A stretch of 64,000 nucleotides of DNA from Liolophura sinensis (lineage: Eukaryota; Mollusca; Polyplacophora; Chitonida; Chitonidae): the NCBI RefSeq assembly GCF_032854445.1, contig NW_027018067.1, forward strand, positions 31,874 through 95,873. The letters run 5' to 3'. The position numbers were made by a program, and so were the translations under genes. Positions 11,007 through 23,118 of the stretch are shown here, piece by piece (position 1 is the first letter of the stretch; each line of letters starts with the position of its first letter). The notes beneath the pieces were generated by a model, which did no database searches, had not been told where the DNA came from, and worked only from the letters and a program-made list of their open reading frames with translations.

Positions 11007-13210
11007 GACGTCGTCTGGGCTACCGAAGGCCACATAACTTATAATGAAAAGTTGAATATAGTAATGACCAGTCGCGATTGTACATAGTTAATGTAGCCGA
11101 TTTCAATTAGAAAAAAAGACCTGGCAAAAATCCAAAAGTGGAAAAACTGTTCCAATGCTGCTGGTAAGAGGCTAATCCGACGTATTTTTTGACGAGAAAT
11201 CGAATGGTGCAAACCGCGTTGCTCTCCGACCAATACTTTTGGCTGTAGCCACAAATGAATAATCATTGATGTCAAGATCACGTGCCCAGCAACGGCTCTT
11301 ACTCCATGGAAACCAAGGAAATTTGCAATTTTTCAACAGCTGGAGATGCCTGGCCCAATTGCGCATCTTTTGGCACCTTATTGATGTGGGTCAGTGTTCA
11401 ATTGTCCTTTTTACAGCGGACTGTATCAAGTACCTTGTGTTTTTTTTATATACAAATGGTGTGGTTTTTCTACATGTAGATAAAGACATTGAGTTTGTCT
11501 TCGACTTAGAAGTAAGACATTTGCTGGGTGAGTTAAATGGGCTTGGCCCAAAGATTTGACGTCGTCTGGGCTACCGAAGGCCACATAACTTATAATGAAA
11601 AGTTGAATATAGTAATGACCAGTCGCGATTGTACATAGTTAATGTAGCCGATTTCAATTAGAAAAAATACCAGGCAAAAATCCAAAAGTGGAAAAACTGT
11701 TCCAATTCTGCTGGTAAGAGGCTAATCCGACGTATTTTTTGACGAGAAATCGAATGGTGCAAAGCACGTTGCTCTCCGACCAATACTTTTGGCTGTAGCC
11801 ACAAATGAATAATCATTGATGTCAAGATCACGTGCCCAGCAACGGCTCTTACTCCATGGAAACCAAGGAAATTTGCAATTTTTCAACAGCTGGAGATGCC
11901 TGGCCCAATTGCGCATCTTTTGGCACCTTATTGATGTGGGTCAGTGTTCAATTGTACTTTTTACAGCGGACTGTATCAAGTACCTTGTGTTTTTTTTTAT
12001 ATACAAATGGTGTGGTTTTTCTACATGTAGATAAAGACATTGAGTTTGTCTTCGACTTAGAAGTAAGACATTTGCTGGGTGAGTTAAATGGGCTTGGCCC
12101 AAAGATTTGACGTCGTCTGGGCTACCGAAGGCCACATAACTTATAATGAAAAGTTGAATATAGTAATGACCAGTCGCGATTGTACATAGTTAATGTAGCC
12201 GATTTCAATTAGAAAAAAAGACCTGGCAAAAATCCAAAAGTGGAAAAACTGTTCCAATGCTGCTGGTAAGAGGCTAATCCGACGTATTTTTTGACGAGAA
12301 ATCGAATGGTGCAAACCGCGTTGCTCTCCGACCAATACTTTTGGCTGTAGCCACAAATGAATAATCATTGATGTCAAGATCACGTGCCCAGCAACGGCTC
12401 TTACTCCATGGAAACCAAGGAAATTTGCAATTTTTCAACAGCTGGAGATGCCTGGCCCAATTGCGCATCTTTTGGCACCTTATTGATGTGGGTCAGTGTT
12501 CAATTGTCCTTTTTACAGCGGACTGTATTAAGTACCTTGTGTTTTTTTTTATATACAAATGGTGTGGTTTTTCTACATGTAGATAAAGACATTGAGTTTG
12601 TCTTCGACTCAGAAGTAAGACATTTGCTGGGTGAGTTAAATGGGCTTGGCCCAAAGATTTGACGTCGTCTGGGCTACCGAAGGGCACATAACTTATAATG
12701 AAAAGTTGAATATAGTAAGTACCAGTCGCGATTGTACATAGTTAATGTAGCCGATTTCAATTAGAAAAAATACCAGGCAAAAATCCAAAAGTGGAAAAAC
12801 TGTTCCAATGCTGCTGGTAAGAGGCTAATCCGACGTATTTTTTGACGAGAAATCGAATGGTGCAAACCGCGTTGCTCTCCGACCAATACTTTTGGCTGTA
12901 GCCACAAATGAATAATCATTGATGTCAAGATCACGTGCCCAGCAACGGCTCTTACTCCATGGAAACCAAGGAAATTTGCAATTTTTCAACAGCTGGAGAT
13001 GCCTGGCCCAATTGCGCATCTTTTGGCACCTTATTGATGTGGGTCAGTGTTCAATTGTACTTTTTACAGCGGACTGTATCAAGTACCTTGTGTTTTTTTT
13101 ATATACAAATGGTGTGGTTTTTCTACATGTAGATAAAGACATTGAGTTTGTCTTCGACTTAGAAGTAAGACATTTGCTGGGTGAGTTAAATGGGCTTGGC
13201 CCAAAGATTT
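11007..13210 (+). repeat. 4-monomer higher-order unit, copy 1 (M21-M24)
   Basis: 2204 bp, linker classes 2 3 2 3. It carries gcaaagcacg in M22, gtattaag (12525) and gactcag (12606) in M23, and agtaagtacc (12714) in M24. Every one recurs exactly 2204 bp downstream in copy 2. The T-run lengths differ between copies (M21/M25 are 8/9 and M22/M26 are 9/8), but the totals cancel. Confidence 0.9.
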
Positions 13211-15414
13211 GACGTCGTCTGGGCTACCGAAGGCCACATAACTTATAATGAAAAGTTGAATATAGTAATGACCAGTCGCGATTGTACATAGTTAATGTAG
13301 CCGATTTCAATTAGAAAAAAAGACCTGGCAAAAATCCAAAAGTGGAAAAACTGTTCCAATGCTGCTGGTAAGAGGCTAATCCGACGTATTTTTTGACGAG
13401 AAATCGAATGGTGCAAACCGCGTTGCTCTCCGACCAATACTTTTGGCTGTAGCCACAAATGAATAATCATTGATGTCAAGATCACGTGCCCAGCAACGGC
13501 TCTTACTCCATGGAAACCAAGGAAATTTGCAATTTTTCAACAGCTGGAGATGCCTGGCCCAATTGCGCATCTTTTGGCACCTTATTGATGTGGGTCAGTG
13601 TTCAATTGTCCTTTTTACAGCGGACTGTATCAAGTACCTTGTGTTTTTTTTTATATACAAATGGTGTGGTTTTTCTACATGTAGATAAAGACATTGAGTT
13701 TGTCTTCGACTTAGAAGTAAGACATTTGCTGGGTGAGTTAAATGGGCTTGGCCCAAAGATTTGACGTCGTCTGGGCTACCGAAGGCCACATAACTTATAA
13801 TGAAAAGTTGAATATAGTAATGACCAGTCGCGATTGTACATAGTTAATGTAGCCGATTTCAATTAGAAAAAATACCAGGCAAAAATCCAAAAGTGGAAAA
13901 ACTGTTCCAATTCTGCTGGTAAGAGGCTAATCCGACGTATTTTTTGACGAGAAATCGAATGGTGCAAAGCACGTTGCTCTCCGACCAATACTTTTGGCTG
14001 TAGCCACAAATGAATAATCATTGATGTCAAGATCACGTGCCCAGCAACGGCTCTTACTCCATGGAAACCAAGGAAATTTGCAATTTTTCAACAGCTGGAG
14101 ATGCCTGGCCCAATTGCGCATCTTTTGGCACCTTATTGATGTGGGTCAGTGTTCAATTGTACTTTTTACAGCGGACTGTATCAAGTACCTTGTGTTTTTT
14201 TTATATACAAATGGTGTGGTTTTTCTACATGTAGATAAAGACATTGAGTTTGTCTTCGACTTAGAAGTAAGACATTTGCTGGGTGAGTTAAATGGGCTTG
14301 GCCCAAAGATTTGACGTCGTCTGGGCTACCGAAGGCCACATAACTTATAATGAAAAGTTGAATATAGTAATGACCAGTCGCGATTGTACATAGTTAATGT
14401 AGCCGATTTCAATTAGAAAAAAAGACCTGGCAAAAATCCAAAAGTGGAAAAACTGTTCCAATGCTGCTGGTAAGAGGCTAATCCGACGTATTTTTTGACG
14501 AGAAATCGAATGGTGCAAACCGCGTTGCTCTCCGACCAATACTTTTGGCTGTAGCCACAAATGAATAATCATTGATGTCAAGATCACGTGCCCAGCAACG
14601 GCTCTTACTCCATGGAAACCAAGGAAATTTGCAATTTTTCAACAGCTGGAGATGCCTGGCCCAATTGCGCATCTTTTGGCACCTTATTGATGTGGGTCAG
14701 TGTTCAATTGTCCTTTTTACAGCGGACTGTATTAAGTACCTTGTGTTTTTTTTTATATACAAATGGTGTGGTTTTTCTACATGTAGATAAAGACATTGAG
14801 TTTGTCTTCGACTCAGAAGTAAGACATTTGCTGGGTGAGTTAAATGGGCTTGGCCCAAAGATTTGACGTCGTCTGGGCTACCGAAGGGCACATAACTTAT
14901 AATGAAAAGTTGAATATAGTAAGTACCAGTCGCGATTGTACATAGTTAATGTAGCCGATTTCAATTAGAAAAAATACCAGGCAAAAATCCAAAAGTGGAA
15001 AAACTGTTCCAATGCTGCTGGTAAGAGGCTAATCCGACGTATTTTTTGACGAGAAATCGAATGGTGCAAACCGCGTTGCTCTCCGACCAATACTTTTGGC
15101 TGTAGCCACAAATGAATAATCATTGATGTCAAGATCACGTGCCCAGCAACGGCTCTTACTCCATGGAAACCAAGGAAATTTGCAATTTTTCAACAGCTGG
15201 AGATGCCTGGCCCAATTGCGCATCTTTTGGCACCTTATTGATGTGGGTCAGTGTTCAATTGTACTTTTTACAGCGGACTGTATCAAGTACCTTGTGTTTT
15301 TTTTATATACAAATGGTGTGGTTTTTCTACATGTAGATAAAGACATTGAGTTTGTCTTCGACTTAGAAGTAAGACATTTGCTGGGTGAGTTAAATGGGCT
15401 TGGCCCAAAGATTT
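13211..15414 (+). repeat. 4-monomer higher-order unit, copy 2 (M25-M28)
   Basis: 2204 bp, immediately following copy 1. The private markers gtattaag (14729), gactcag (14810) and agtaagtacc (14918) are each 2204 bp from their partners. The error-rich block upstream has only one copy of this unit (M8-M11), so the tandem form is either a local expansion here or a loss or collapse there. Confidence 0.9.
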
Positions 15415-17065
15415 GACGTCGTCTGGGCTACCGAAGGGCACATAACTTATAATGAAAAGTTGAATATAGTAATGACCAGTCGCGATTGTACATAGTTAAT
15501 GTAGCCGATTTCAATTAGACAAAATACCAGGCAAAAACCCAAAAGTGGAAAAACTGTTCCAGTGCTGCTGGTAAGAGGCTAATCCGACGTATTTTTTGAC
15601 AAGAAATCGAATGGTGCAAACCGCGTTGCTCTCTGACCAATACTTTTGGCTGTAGCCACAAATGAATAATCATTGATGTCAAGATCACGTGCCCAGCAAC
15701 GGCTCTTACTCCATGGAAACCAAGGAAATTTGCAATTTTTCAACAGCTGGAGATGCCTGGCCCAATTGCGCATCTTTTGGCACCTTATTGATGTGGGTCA
15801 GTGTTCAATTGTCCTTTTTACAGCGGACTGTATCAAGTACCTTGTGTTTTTTTTATATACAAATGGTGTGGTTTTTCTACATGTAGATAAAGACTTTGAG
15901 TTTGTCTTCGACTTAGAAGTAAGACATTTGCTGGGTGAGTTAAATGGGCTTGGCCCAAAGATTTGACGTCGTCTGGGCTACCGAAGGCCACATAACTTAT
16001 AATGAAAAGTTGAATATAGTAATGACCAGTCGCGATTGTACATAGTTAATGTAGCCGAAATCAGTTAGCAAAAAGACCAGGCAAAAATCCAAAAGTAGAA
16101 AAAACTGTTCCAATGCTGCTGGTAAGAGGCTAATCCGACGTATTTTTTGACGAGAAATCGAATGGTGCAAACCGCGTTGCTCTCCGACCAATACTTTTGG
16201 CTGTAGCCACAAATGAATAATCATTGATGTCAAGATCACGTGCCCAGCAACGGCTCTTACTCCATGGAAACCAAGGAAATTTGCAATTTTTCAACAGCTG
16301 GAGATGCCTGGCCCAATTGCGCATCTTTTGGCACCTTATTGATGTGGGTCAGTGTTCAATTGTACTTTTTTCAGCGGACTGTATCAAGTACCTTGTGTTT
16401 TTTTTATATACAAATGGTGTGGTTTTTCTACATGTAGATAAAGACATTGAGTTTGTCTTCGACTTAGAAGTAAGACAACTGCTGGGTGAGTTAAATGCGC
16501 TTGGCCCAAAGATTTGACGTCGTCTGGGCTACCGAAGGGCACATAACTTATAATGAAAAGTTGAATATAGTAATGACCAGTCGCGATTGTACATAGTTAA
16601 TGTAGCCGATTTCAATTCGCAAAAAGACCAGGCAAAAATCCAAAAGTAGAAAAACTGTTCCAATGCTGCTGGTAAGATTCTGATCCGACGTATTTTTTGA
16701 CGAGAAATCGAATGGTGCAAACCACGTTGCTCTCCGACCAATACTTTTGGCTGTAGCCACAAATGAATAATCATTGATGTCAAGATCACGTGCCCAGCAA
16801 CGGCTCTTACTCCATGGAAACCAAGGAAATTTGCAATTTTTCAACAGCTGGAGATGCCTGGCCCAATTGCGCATCTTTTGGCACCTTATTGATGTGGGTC
16901 AGTGTTCAATTGTACTTTTTTCAGCGGACTGTATCAAGTACCTTGTGTTTTTTTTATATACAAATGGTGTGGTTTTTCTACATGTAGATAAAGACATTGA
17001 GTTTGTCTTCGACTTAGAAGTAAGACAACTGCTGGGTGAGTTAAATGCGCTTGGCCCAAAGATTT

Positions 17066-20000
17066 GACGTCGTCTGGGCTACCGAAGGGCACATAACTTA
17101 TAATGAAAAGTTGAATATAGTAATGACCAGTCGCGATTGTACATAGTTAATGTAGCCGATTTCAATTCGCAAAAAGACCAGGCAAAAATCCAAAAGTAGA
17201 AAAACTGTTCCAATGCTGCTGGTAAGAGGCTGATCCGACGTATTTTTTGACGAGAAATCGAATGGTGCAAAACCGCGTTGCTCTCCGACCAATACTTTTG
17301 GCTGTAGCCACAAATGAATAATCATTGATGTCAAGATCACGTGCCCAGCAACGGCTCTTACTCCATGGAAACCAAGGAAATTTGCAATTTTTCAACAGCT
17401 GGAGATGCCTGGCCCAATTGCGCATCTTTTGGCACCTTATTGATGTGGGTCAGTGTCCAATTGTACTTTTTACAGCGGACTGTATCAAGTACCTTGTGTT
17501 TTTTTTATATACAAATGGTGTGGTTTTTCTACATGTAGATAAAGACATTGAGTTTGTCTTCGACTTAGAAGTAAGACATTTGCTGGGTGAGTTAAATGGG
17601 CTTGGCCCAAATATTTGACGTCGTCTGGGCTACGAAGGCCACATAACTTATAATGAAAAGTTGAATATAGTAATGACCAGTCGCGATTGTACATAGTTAA
17701 TGTAGCTGATTTCAATTAGCAAAAACACCTGGCAAAAATCCAAAAGTGGAAAAACTGTTCCAATTCTGCTGGTAAGAGGCTAATCCGACGTATTTTTTGA
17801 CGAGAAATCGAATGATGCAAACCACGTTGCTCTCCGACCAATACTTTTGGCTGTAGCCACAAATGAATAATCATTGATGTCAAGATCACGTGCCCAGCAA
17901 CGGCCTCTTACTCCATGGAAACCAAGGAAATTTGCAATTTTTCAACAGCTGGAGATGCCTGGCCCAATTGCGCATCTTTTGGCACCCTTATTGATGTGGG
18001 TCAGTGTTCAATTGTACTTTTTTCAGCGGACTGTATCAAGTACCTTGTGTTTTTTTTATATACAAATGGTGTGGTTTTTCTACATGTAGATAAAGACATT
18101 GAGTTTGTCTTCGACTTAGAAGTAAGACAACTGCTGGGTGAGTTAAATGCGCTTGGCCCAAAGATTTGACGTCGTCTGGGCTACCGAAGGGCACATAACT
18201 TATAATGAAAAGTTGAATATAGTAATGACCAGTCGCGATTGTACATAGTTAATGTAGCCGATTTCAATTCGCAAAAAGACCAGGCAAAAATCCAAAAGTA
18301 GAAAAACTGTTCCAATGCTGCTGGTAAGAGGCTGATCCGACGTATTTTTTGACGAGAAATCGAATGGTGAAAACCACGTTGCTCTCCGACCAATACTTTT
18401 GGCTGTAGCCACAAATGAATAATCATTGATGTCAAGATCACGTGCCCAGCAACGGCTCTTACTCCATGGAAACCAAGGAAATTTGCAATTTTTCAACAGC
18501 TGGAGATGCCTGGCCCAATTGCGCATCTTTTGGCACCTTATTGATGTGGGTCAGTGTTCAATTGTACTTTTTTCAGCGGACTGTATCAAGTACCTTGTGT
18601 TTTTTTTATATACAAATGGTGTGGTTTTTCTACATGTAGATAAAGACATTGAGTTTGTCTTCGACTTAGAAGTAAGACAACTGCTGGGTGAGTTAAATGC
18701 GCTTGGCCCAAAGATTTGACGTCGTCTGGGCTACCGAAGGGCACATAACTTATAATGAAAAGTTGAATATAGTAATGACCAGTCGCGATTGTACATAGTT
18801 AATGTAGCCGATTTCAATTCGCAAAAAAACCAGGCAAAAATCCAAAAGTAGAAAAACTGTTCCAATGCTGCTGGTAAGAGGCTGATCCGACGTATTTTTT
18901 GACGAGAAATCGAATGGTGCAAACCACGTTGCTCTCCAACCAATACTTTTGGCTGTAGCCACAAATGAATAATCATTGATGTCAAGATCACGTGCCCAGC
19001 AACGGCTCTTACTCCATGGAAACCAATGAAATTTGCAATTTTTCAACAGCTGGAGATGCCTGGCCCAATTGCGCATCTTTTGGCACCTTATTGATGTGGG
19101 TCAGTGTTCAATTGTACTTTTTACAGCGGACTGTATCAAGTACCTTGTGTTTTTTTTATATACAAATGGTGTGGTTTTTCTACATGTAGATAAAGACATT
19201 GAGTTTGTCTTCGACTTAGAAGTAAGACAACTGCTGGGTGAGTTAAATGGGCTTGGCCCAAAGATTTGACGTCGTCTGGGCTACCGAAGGGCACATAACT
19301 TATAATGAAAAGTTGAATATAGTAATGACCAGTCGCGATTGTACATAGTTAATGTAGCCGATTTCAATTAGAAAAAATACCAGGCAAAAATCCAAAAGTG
19401 GAAAAACTGTTCCAATGCTGCTGGTAAGAGGCTAATCCGACGTATTTTTTGACGAGAAATCGAATGGTGCAAACCGCGTTGCTCTCCGACCAATACTTTT
19501 GGCTGTAGCCACAAGTGAATAATCATTGATGTCAAGATCACGTGCCCAGCAACGGCTCTTACTCCATGGAAACCAAGGAAATTTGCAATTTTTCAACAGC
19601 TGGAGATGCCTGACCCAATTGCGCATCTTTTGGCACCTTATTGATGTGGGTCAGTGTTCAATTGTACTTTTTACAGCGGACTGTATCAAGTACCTTGTGT
19701 TTTTTTTATATACAAATGGTGTGGTTTTTCTACATGTAGATAAAGACATTGAGTTTGTCTTCGACTTAGAAGTAAGACATTTGCTGGGTGAGTTAAATGG
19801 GCTTGGCCCAAAGATTTGACGTCGTCTGGGCTACCGAAGGGCACATAACTTATAATGAAAAGTTGAATATAGTAATGACCAGTCGCGATTGTACATAGTT
19901 AATGTAGCCGAAATCAGTTAGCAAAAAGACCAGGCAAAAATCCAAAAGTAGAAAAACTGTTCCAATGCTGCTGGTAAGAGGCTAATCCGACGTATTTTTT

Positions 20001-21468
20001 GACGAGAAATCGAATGGTGCAAACCGCGTTGCTCTCCGACCAATACTTTTGGCTGTAGCCACAAATGAATAATCATTGATGTCAAGATCACGTGCCCAGC
20101 AACGGCTCTTACTCCATGGAAACCAAGGAAATTTGCAATTTTTCAACAGCTGCGGATGCCTGGCCCAATTGCGCATCTTTTGGCACCTTATTGATGTGGG
20201 TCAGTGTTCAATTGTACTTTTTACAGCGGACTGTATCAAGTACCTTGTGTTTTTTTTATATACAAATGGTGTGGTTTTTCTACATGTAGATAAAGACATT
20301 GAGTTTGTCTTCGACTTAGAAGTAAGACAACTGCTGGGTGAGTTAAATGGGCTTGGCCCAAAGATTTGACGTCGTCTGGGCTACCGAAGGGCACATAACT
20401 TATAATGAAAAGTTGAATATAGTAATGACCAGTCGCGATTGTACATAGTTAATGTAGCCGATTTCAATTCGCAAAAAGACCAGGCAAAAATCCAAGAGTA
20501 GAAAAACTGTTCCAATGCTGCTGGTAAGAGGCTAATCCGACGTATTTTTTGACGAGAAATCGAATGGTGCAAACCGCGTTGCTCTCCGACCAATACTTTT
20601 GGCTGTAGCCACAAATGAATAATCATTGATGTCAAGATCACGTGCCCAGCAACGGCTCTTACTCCATGGAAACCAAGGAAATTTGCAATTTTTCAACAGC
20701 TGGAGATGCCTGGCCCAATTGCGCATCTTTTGGCACCTTATTGATGTGGGTCAGTGTTCAATTGTCCTTTTTACAGCGGACTGTATCAAGTACCTTGTGT
20801 TTTTTTTATATACAAATGGTGTGGTTTTTCTACATGTAGATAAAGACATTGAGTTTGTCTTCGACTTAGAAGTAAGACAACTGCTGGGTGAGTTAAATGG
20901 GCTTTGCCCAAAGATTTGACGTCGTCTGGGCTACCGAAGGGCACATAACTTATAATGAAAAGTTGAATATAGTAATGACCAGTCGCGATTGTACATAGTT
21001 AATGTAGCCGATTTCAATTCGCAAAAAGACCAGGCAAAAATCCAAAAGTGGAAAAACTGTTCCAATTCTGCTGGTAAGAGGCTAATCCGACGTATTTTTT
21101 GACGAGAAATCGAATGGTGCAAACCGCGTTGCTCTCCGACCAATACTTTTGGCTGTAGCCACAAATGAATAATCATTGATGTCAAGATCACGTGCCCAGC
21201 AACGGCTCTTACTCCATGGAAACCAAGGAAATTTGCAATTTTTCAACAGCTGGAGATGCCTGACCCAATTGCGTATCTTTTGGCACCTTATTGATGTGGG
21301 TCAGTGTTCAATTGTACTTTTTACAGCGGACTGTATCAAGTACCTTGTGTTTTTTTTTATATACAAATGGTGTGGTTTTTCTACATGTAGATAAAGACAT
21401 TGAGTTTGTCTTCGACTTAGAAGTAAGACAACTGCTGGGTGAGTTAAATGGGCTTTGCCCAAAGATTT
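17066..21468 (+). repeat. Array block M32-M39, mosaic without a clean internal period
   Basis: Eight monomers, linker classes 1 6 1 1 3 7 1 1. Several have distant partners in M58-M63. M32 shares the cagtgtcc (about 17453) and caaatattt (about 17610) variants with M60. M35 shares ccaatgaaa (about 19023) with M61. M34 shares gtgaaaacc with M58/M59. M38 and M39 end in ctttgccc, as do M62 and M63. M33 is noisy. M37 has the private ctgcggatg near 20152. Confidence 0.85.
17265..17990. other. Minor low-quality patch in M32-M33
   Basis: Clustered single-base changes absent from neighbours: caaaaccgcg (about 17267), a missing c in ctacgaagg (about 17631), aatgatgcaaacc (about 17812), cggcctctta (about 17900) and gcaccctta (about 17982). 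Probably residual sequencing error. Confidence 0.6.
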
Positions 21469-23118
21469 GACGTCGTCTGGGCTACCGAAGGGCACATAAC
21501 TTATAATGAAAAGTTGAATATAGTAATGACCAGTCGCGATTGTACATAGTTAATGTAGCCGATTTCAATTAGACAAAAAACCAGGCAAAAATCCAAAAGT
21601 GGAAAAACTGTTCCAATGCTGCTGGTAAGAGGCTAATCCGACGTATTTTTTGACGAGAAATCGAATGGTGCAAACCACGTTGCTCTTCGACCAATACTTT
21701 TGGCTGTAGCCACAAATGAATAATCATTGATGTCAAGATCACGTGCCCAGCAACGGCTCTTACTCCATGGAAACCAAGGAAATTTGCAATTTTTCAACAG
21801 CTGGGGATGCCTGACCCAATTGCGCATCTTTTGGCACCTTATTGATGTGGGTCAGTGTTCAATTGTACTTTTTACAGCGGACTGTATCAAGTACCTTGTG
21901 TTTTTTTTATATACAAATGGTGTGGTTTTTCTACATGTAGATAAAGACATTGAGTTTGTCTTCGACTTAGAAGTAAGACATTTGCTGGGTGAGTTAAATG
22001 GGCTTGGCCCAAAGATTTGACGTCGTCTGGGCTACCGAAGGGCACATAACTTATAATGAAAAGTTGAATATAGTAATGACCAGTCGCGATTGTACATAGT
22101 TAATGTAGCCGATTTCAATTCGCAAAAAGACCAGGCAAAAATCCAAAAGTAGAAAAACTGTTCAAATGCTGCTGGTAAGAGGCTAATCCGACGTATTTTT
22201 TGACGAGAAATCGAATGGTGCAAACCGCGTTGCTCTCCGACCAATACTTTTGGCTGTAGCCACAAATGAATAATCATTGATGTCAAGATCACGTGCCCAG
22301 CAACGACTCTTACTCCATGGAAACAAAGGAAATTTGCAATTTTTCAACAGCTGGAGATGCCTGGCCCAATTGCGCATCTTTTGGCACCTTATTGATGTGG
22401 GTCAGTGTTCAATTGTACTTTTTACAGCGGACTGTATCAAGTACCTTGTGTTTTTTTTATATACAAATGGTTTGGTTTTTCTACATGTAGATAAAGACAT
22501 TGAGTTTGTCTTCGACTTAGAAGTAAGACATTTGCTGGGTGAGTTAAATGGGCTTGGCCCAAAGATTTGACGTCGTCTGGGCTACCGAAGGCCACATAAC
22601 TTATAATGAAAAGTTGAATATAGTAATGACCAGTCGCGATTGTACATAGTTAATGTAGCCGATTTCAATTAGCAAAAAGACCAGGCAAAAATCCAAAAAG
22701 TAAAAAAACTGTTCCAATGCTGCTGGTATGAGGCTAATCCGACGTATTTTTTGACGAGAAATCTAATGGTGCAAACCGCGTTGCTCTCCGACCAATACTT
22801 TTGGCTGTAGCCACAAATGAATAATCATTGATGTCAAGATCACGTGCCCAGCAACGGCTCTTACTCCATGGAAACCAAGGAAATTTGCAATTTTTCAACA
22901 GCTGGAGATGCCTGGCCCAATTGCGCATCTTTTGGCACCTTATTGATGTGGGTCAGTGTTCAATTGTACTTTTTACAGCGGACTGTATCAAGTACCTTGT
23001 GTTTTTTTATATACAAATGGTGTGGTTTTTCTACATGTAGATAAAGACATTGAGTTTGTCTTCGACTTAGAAGTAAGACATTTGCTGGGTGAGTTAAATG
23101 GGCTTGGCCCAAAGATTT
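21469..23118 (+). repeat. 3-monomer unit M40-M42, deletion form of the 7-monomer unit
   Basis: 1650 bp, linker classes 5 1 6. M40 and M41 look identical to M43 and M44, 1650 bp downstream, including the rare cgactc and aaacaaagg variants in M41. M42 starts like M45 and ends like M49, so it appears to be a fusion monomer. The block is therefore a 3-monomer version of the adjacent 7-monomer unit. Confidence 0.88.
22569..23118 (+). repeat. Fusion monomer M42 (M45-type 5' half, M49-type 3' half)
   Basis: The 5' part carries the class-6 linker, the A-rich gtaaaaaaac stretch, gtatgagg and atctaatgg, as in M45. The 3' part has cagcggactg, T7 and a following gaagggcac, as in M49, instead of M45's cagcagacttt and following gaaggccac. 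The switch lies between about 22766 and 22978. Unequal crossing-over that removed four monomers would produce this. Confidence 0.75.

Larger units (their letters stand above)
8804..17065 (+). repeat. 15-monomer block M17-M31, clean counterpart of M4-M14
   Basis: Linker classes 1 2 1 1 2 3 2 3, 2 3 2 3, 4 7 1. The offset to the upstream block is about 7155-7158 bp (13 monomers) until 13.2 kb. After an extra 4-monomer duplication it becomes 9362 bp (17 monomers). M30 and M31 share the gcgcttgg variant and the T6-cag variant with M13 and M14. Almost no indels relative to the consensus are present here, unlike in the upstream copy. Confidence 0.85.

Noticed and set aside
16548-16874. Recurring minus-strand open frames of 64, 80, 86, 108 and 111-117 aa
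   Set aside because: Their length depends on linker class and on single-base indels, so they extend or shrink without constraint. The longest forms (39087-39440 and 39348-39701) arise from the indel patch in M72.
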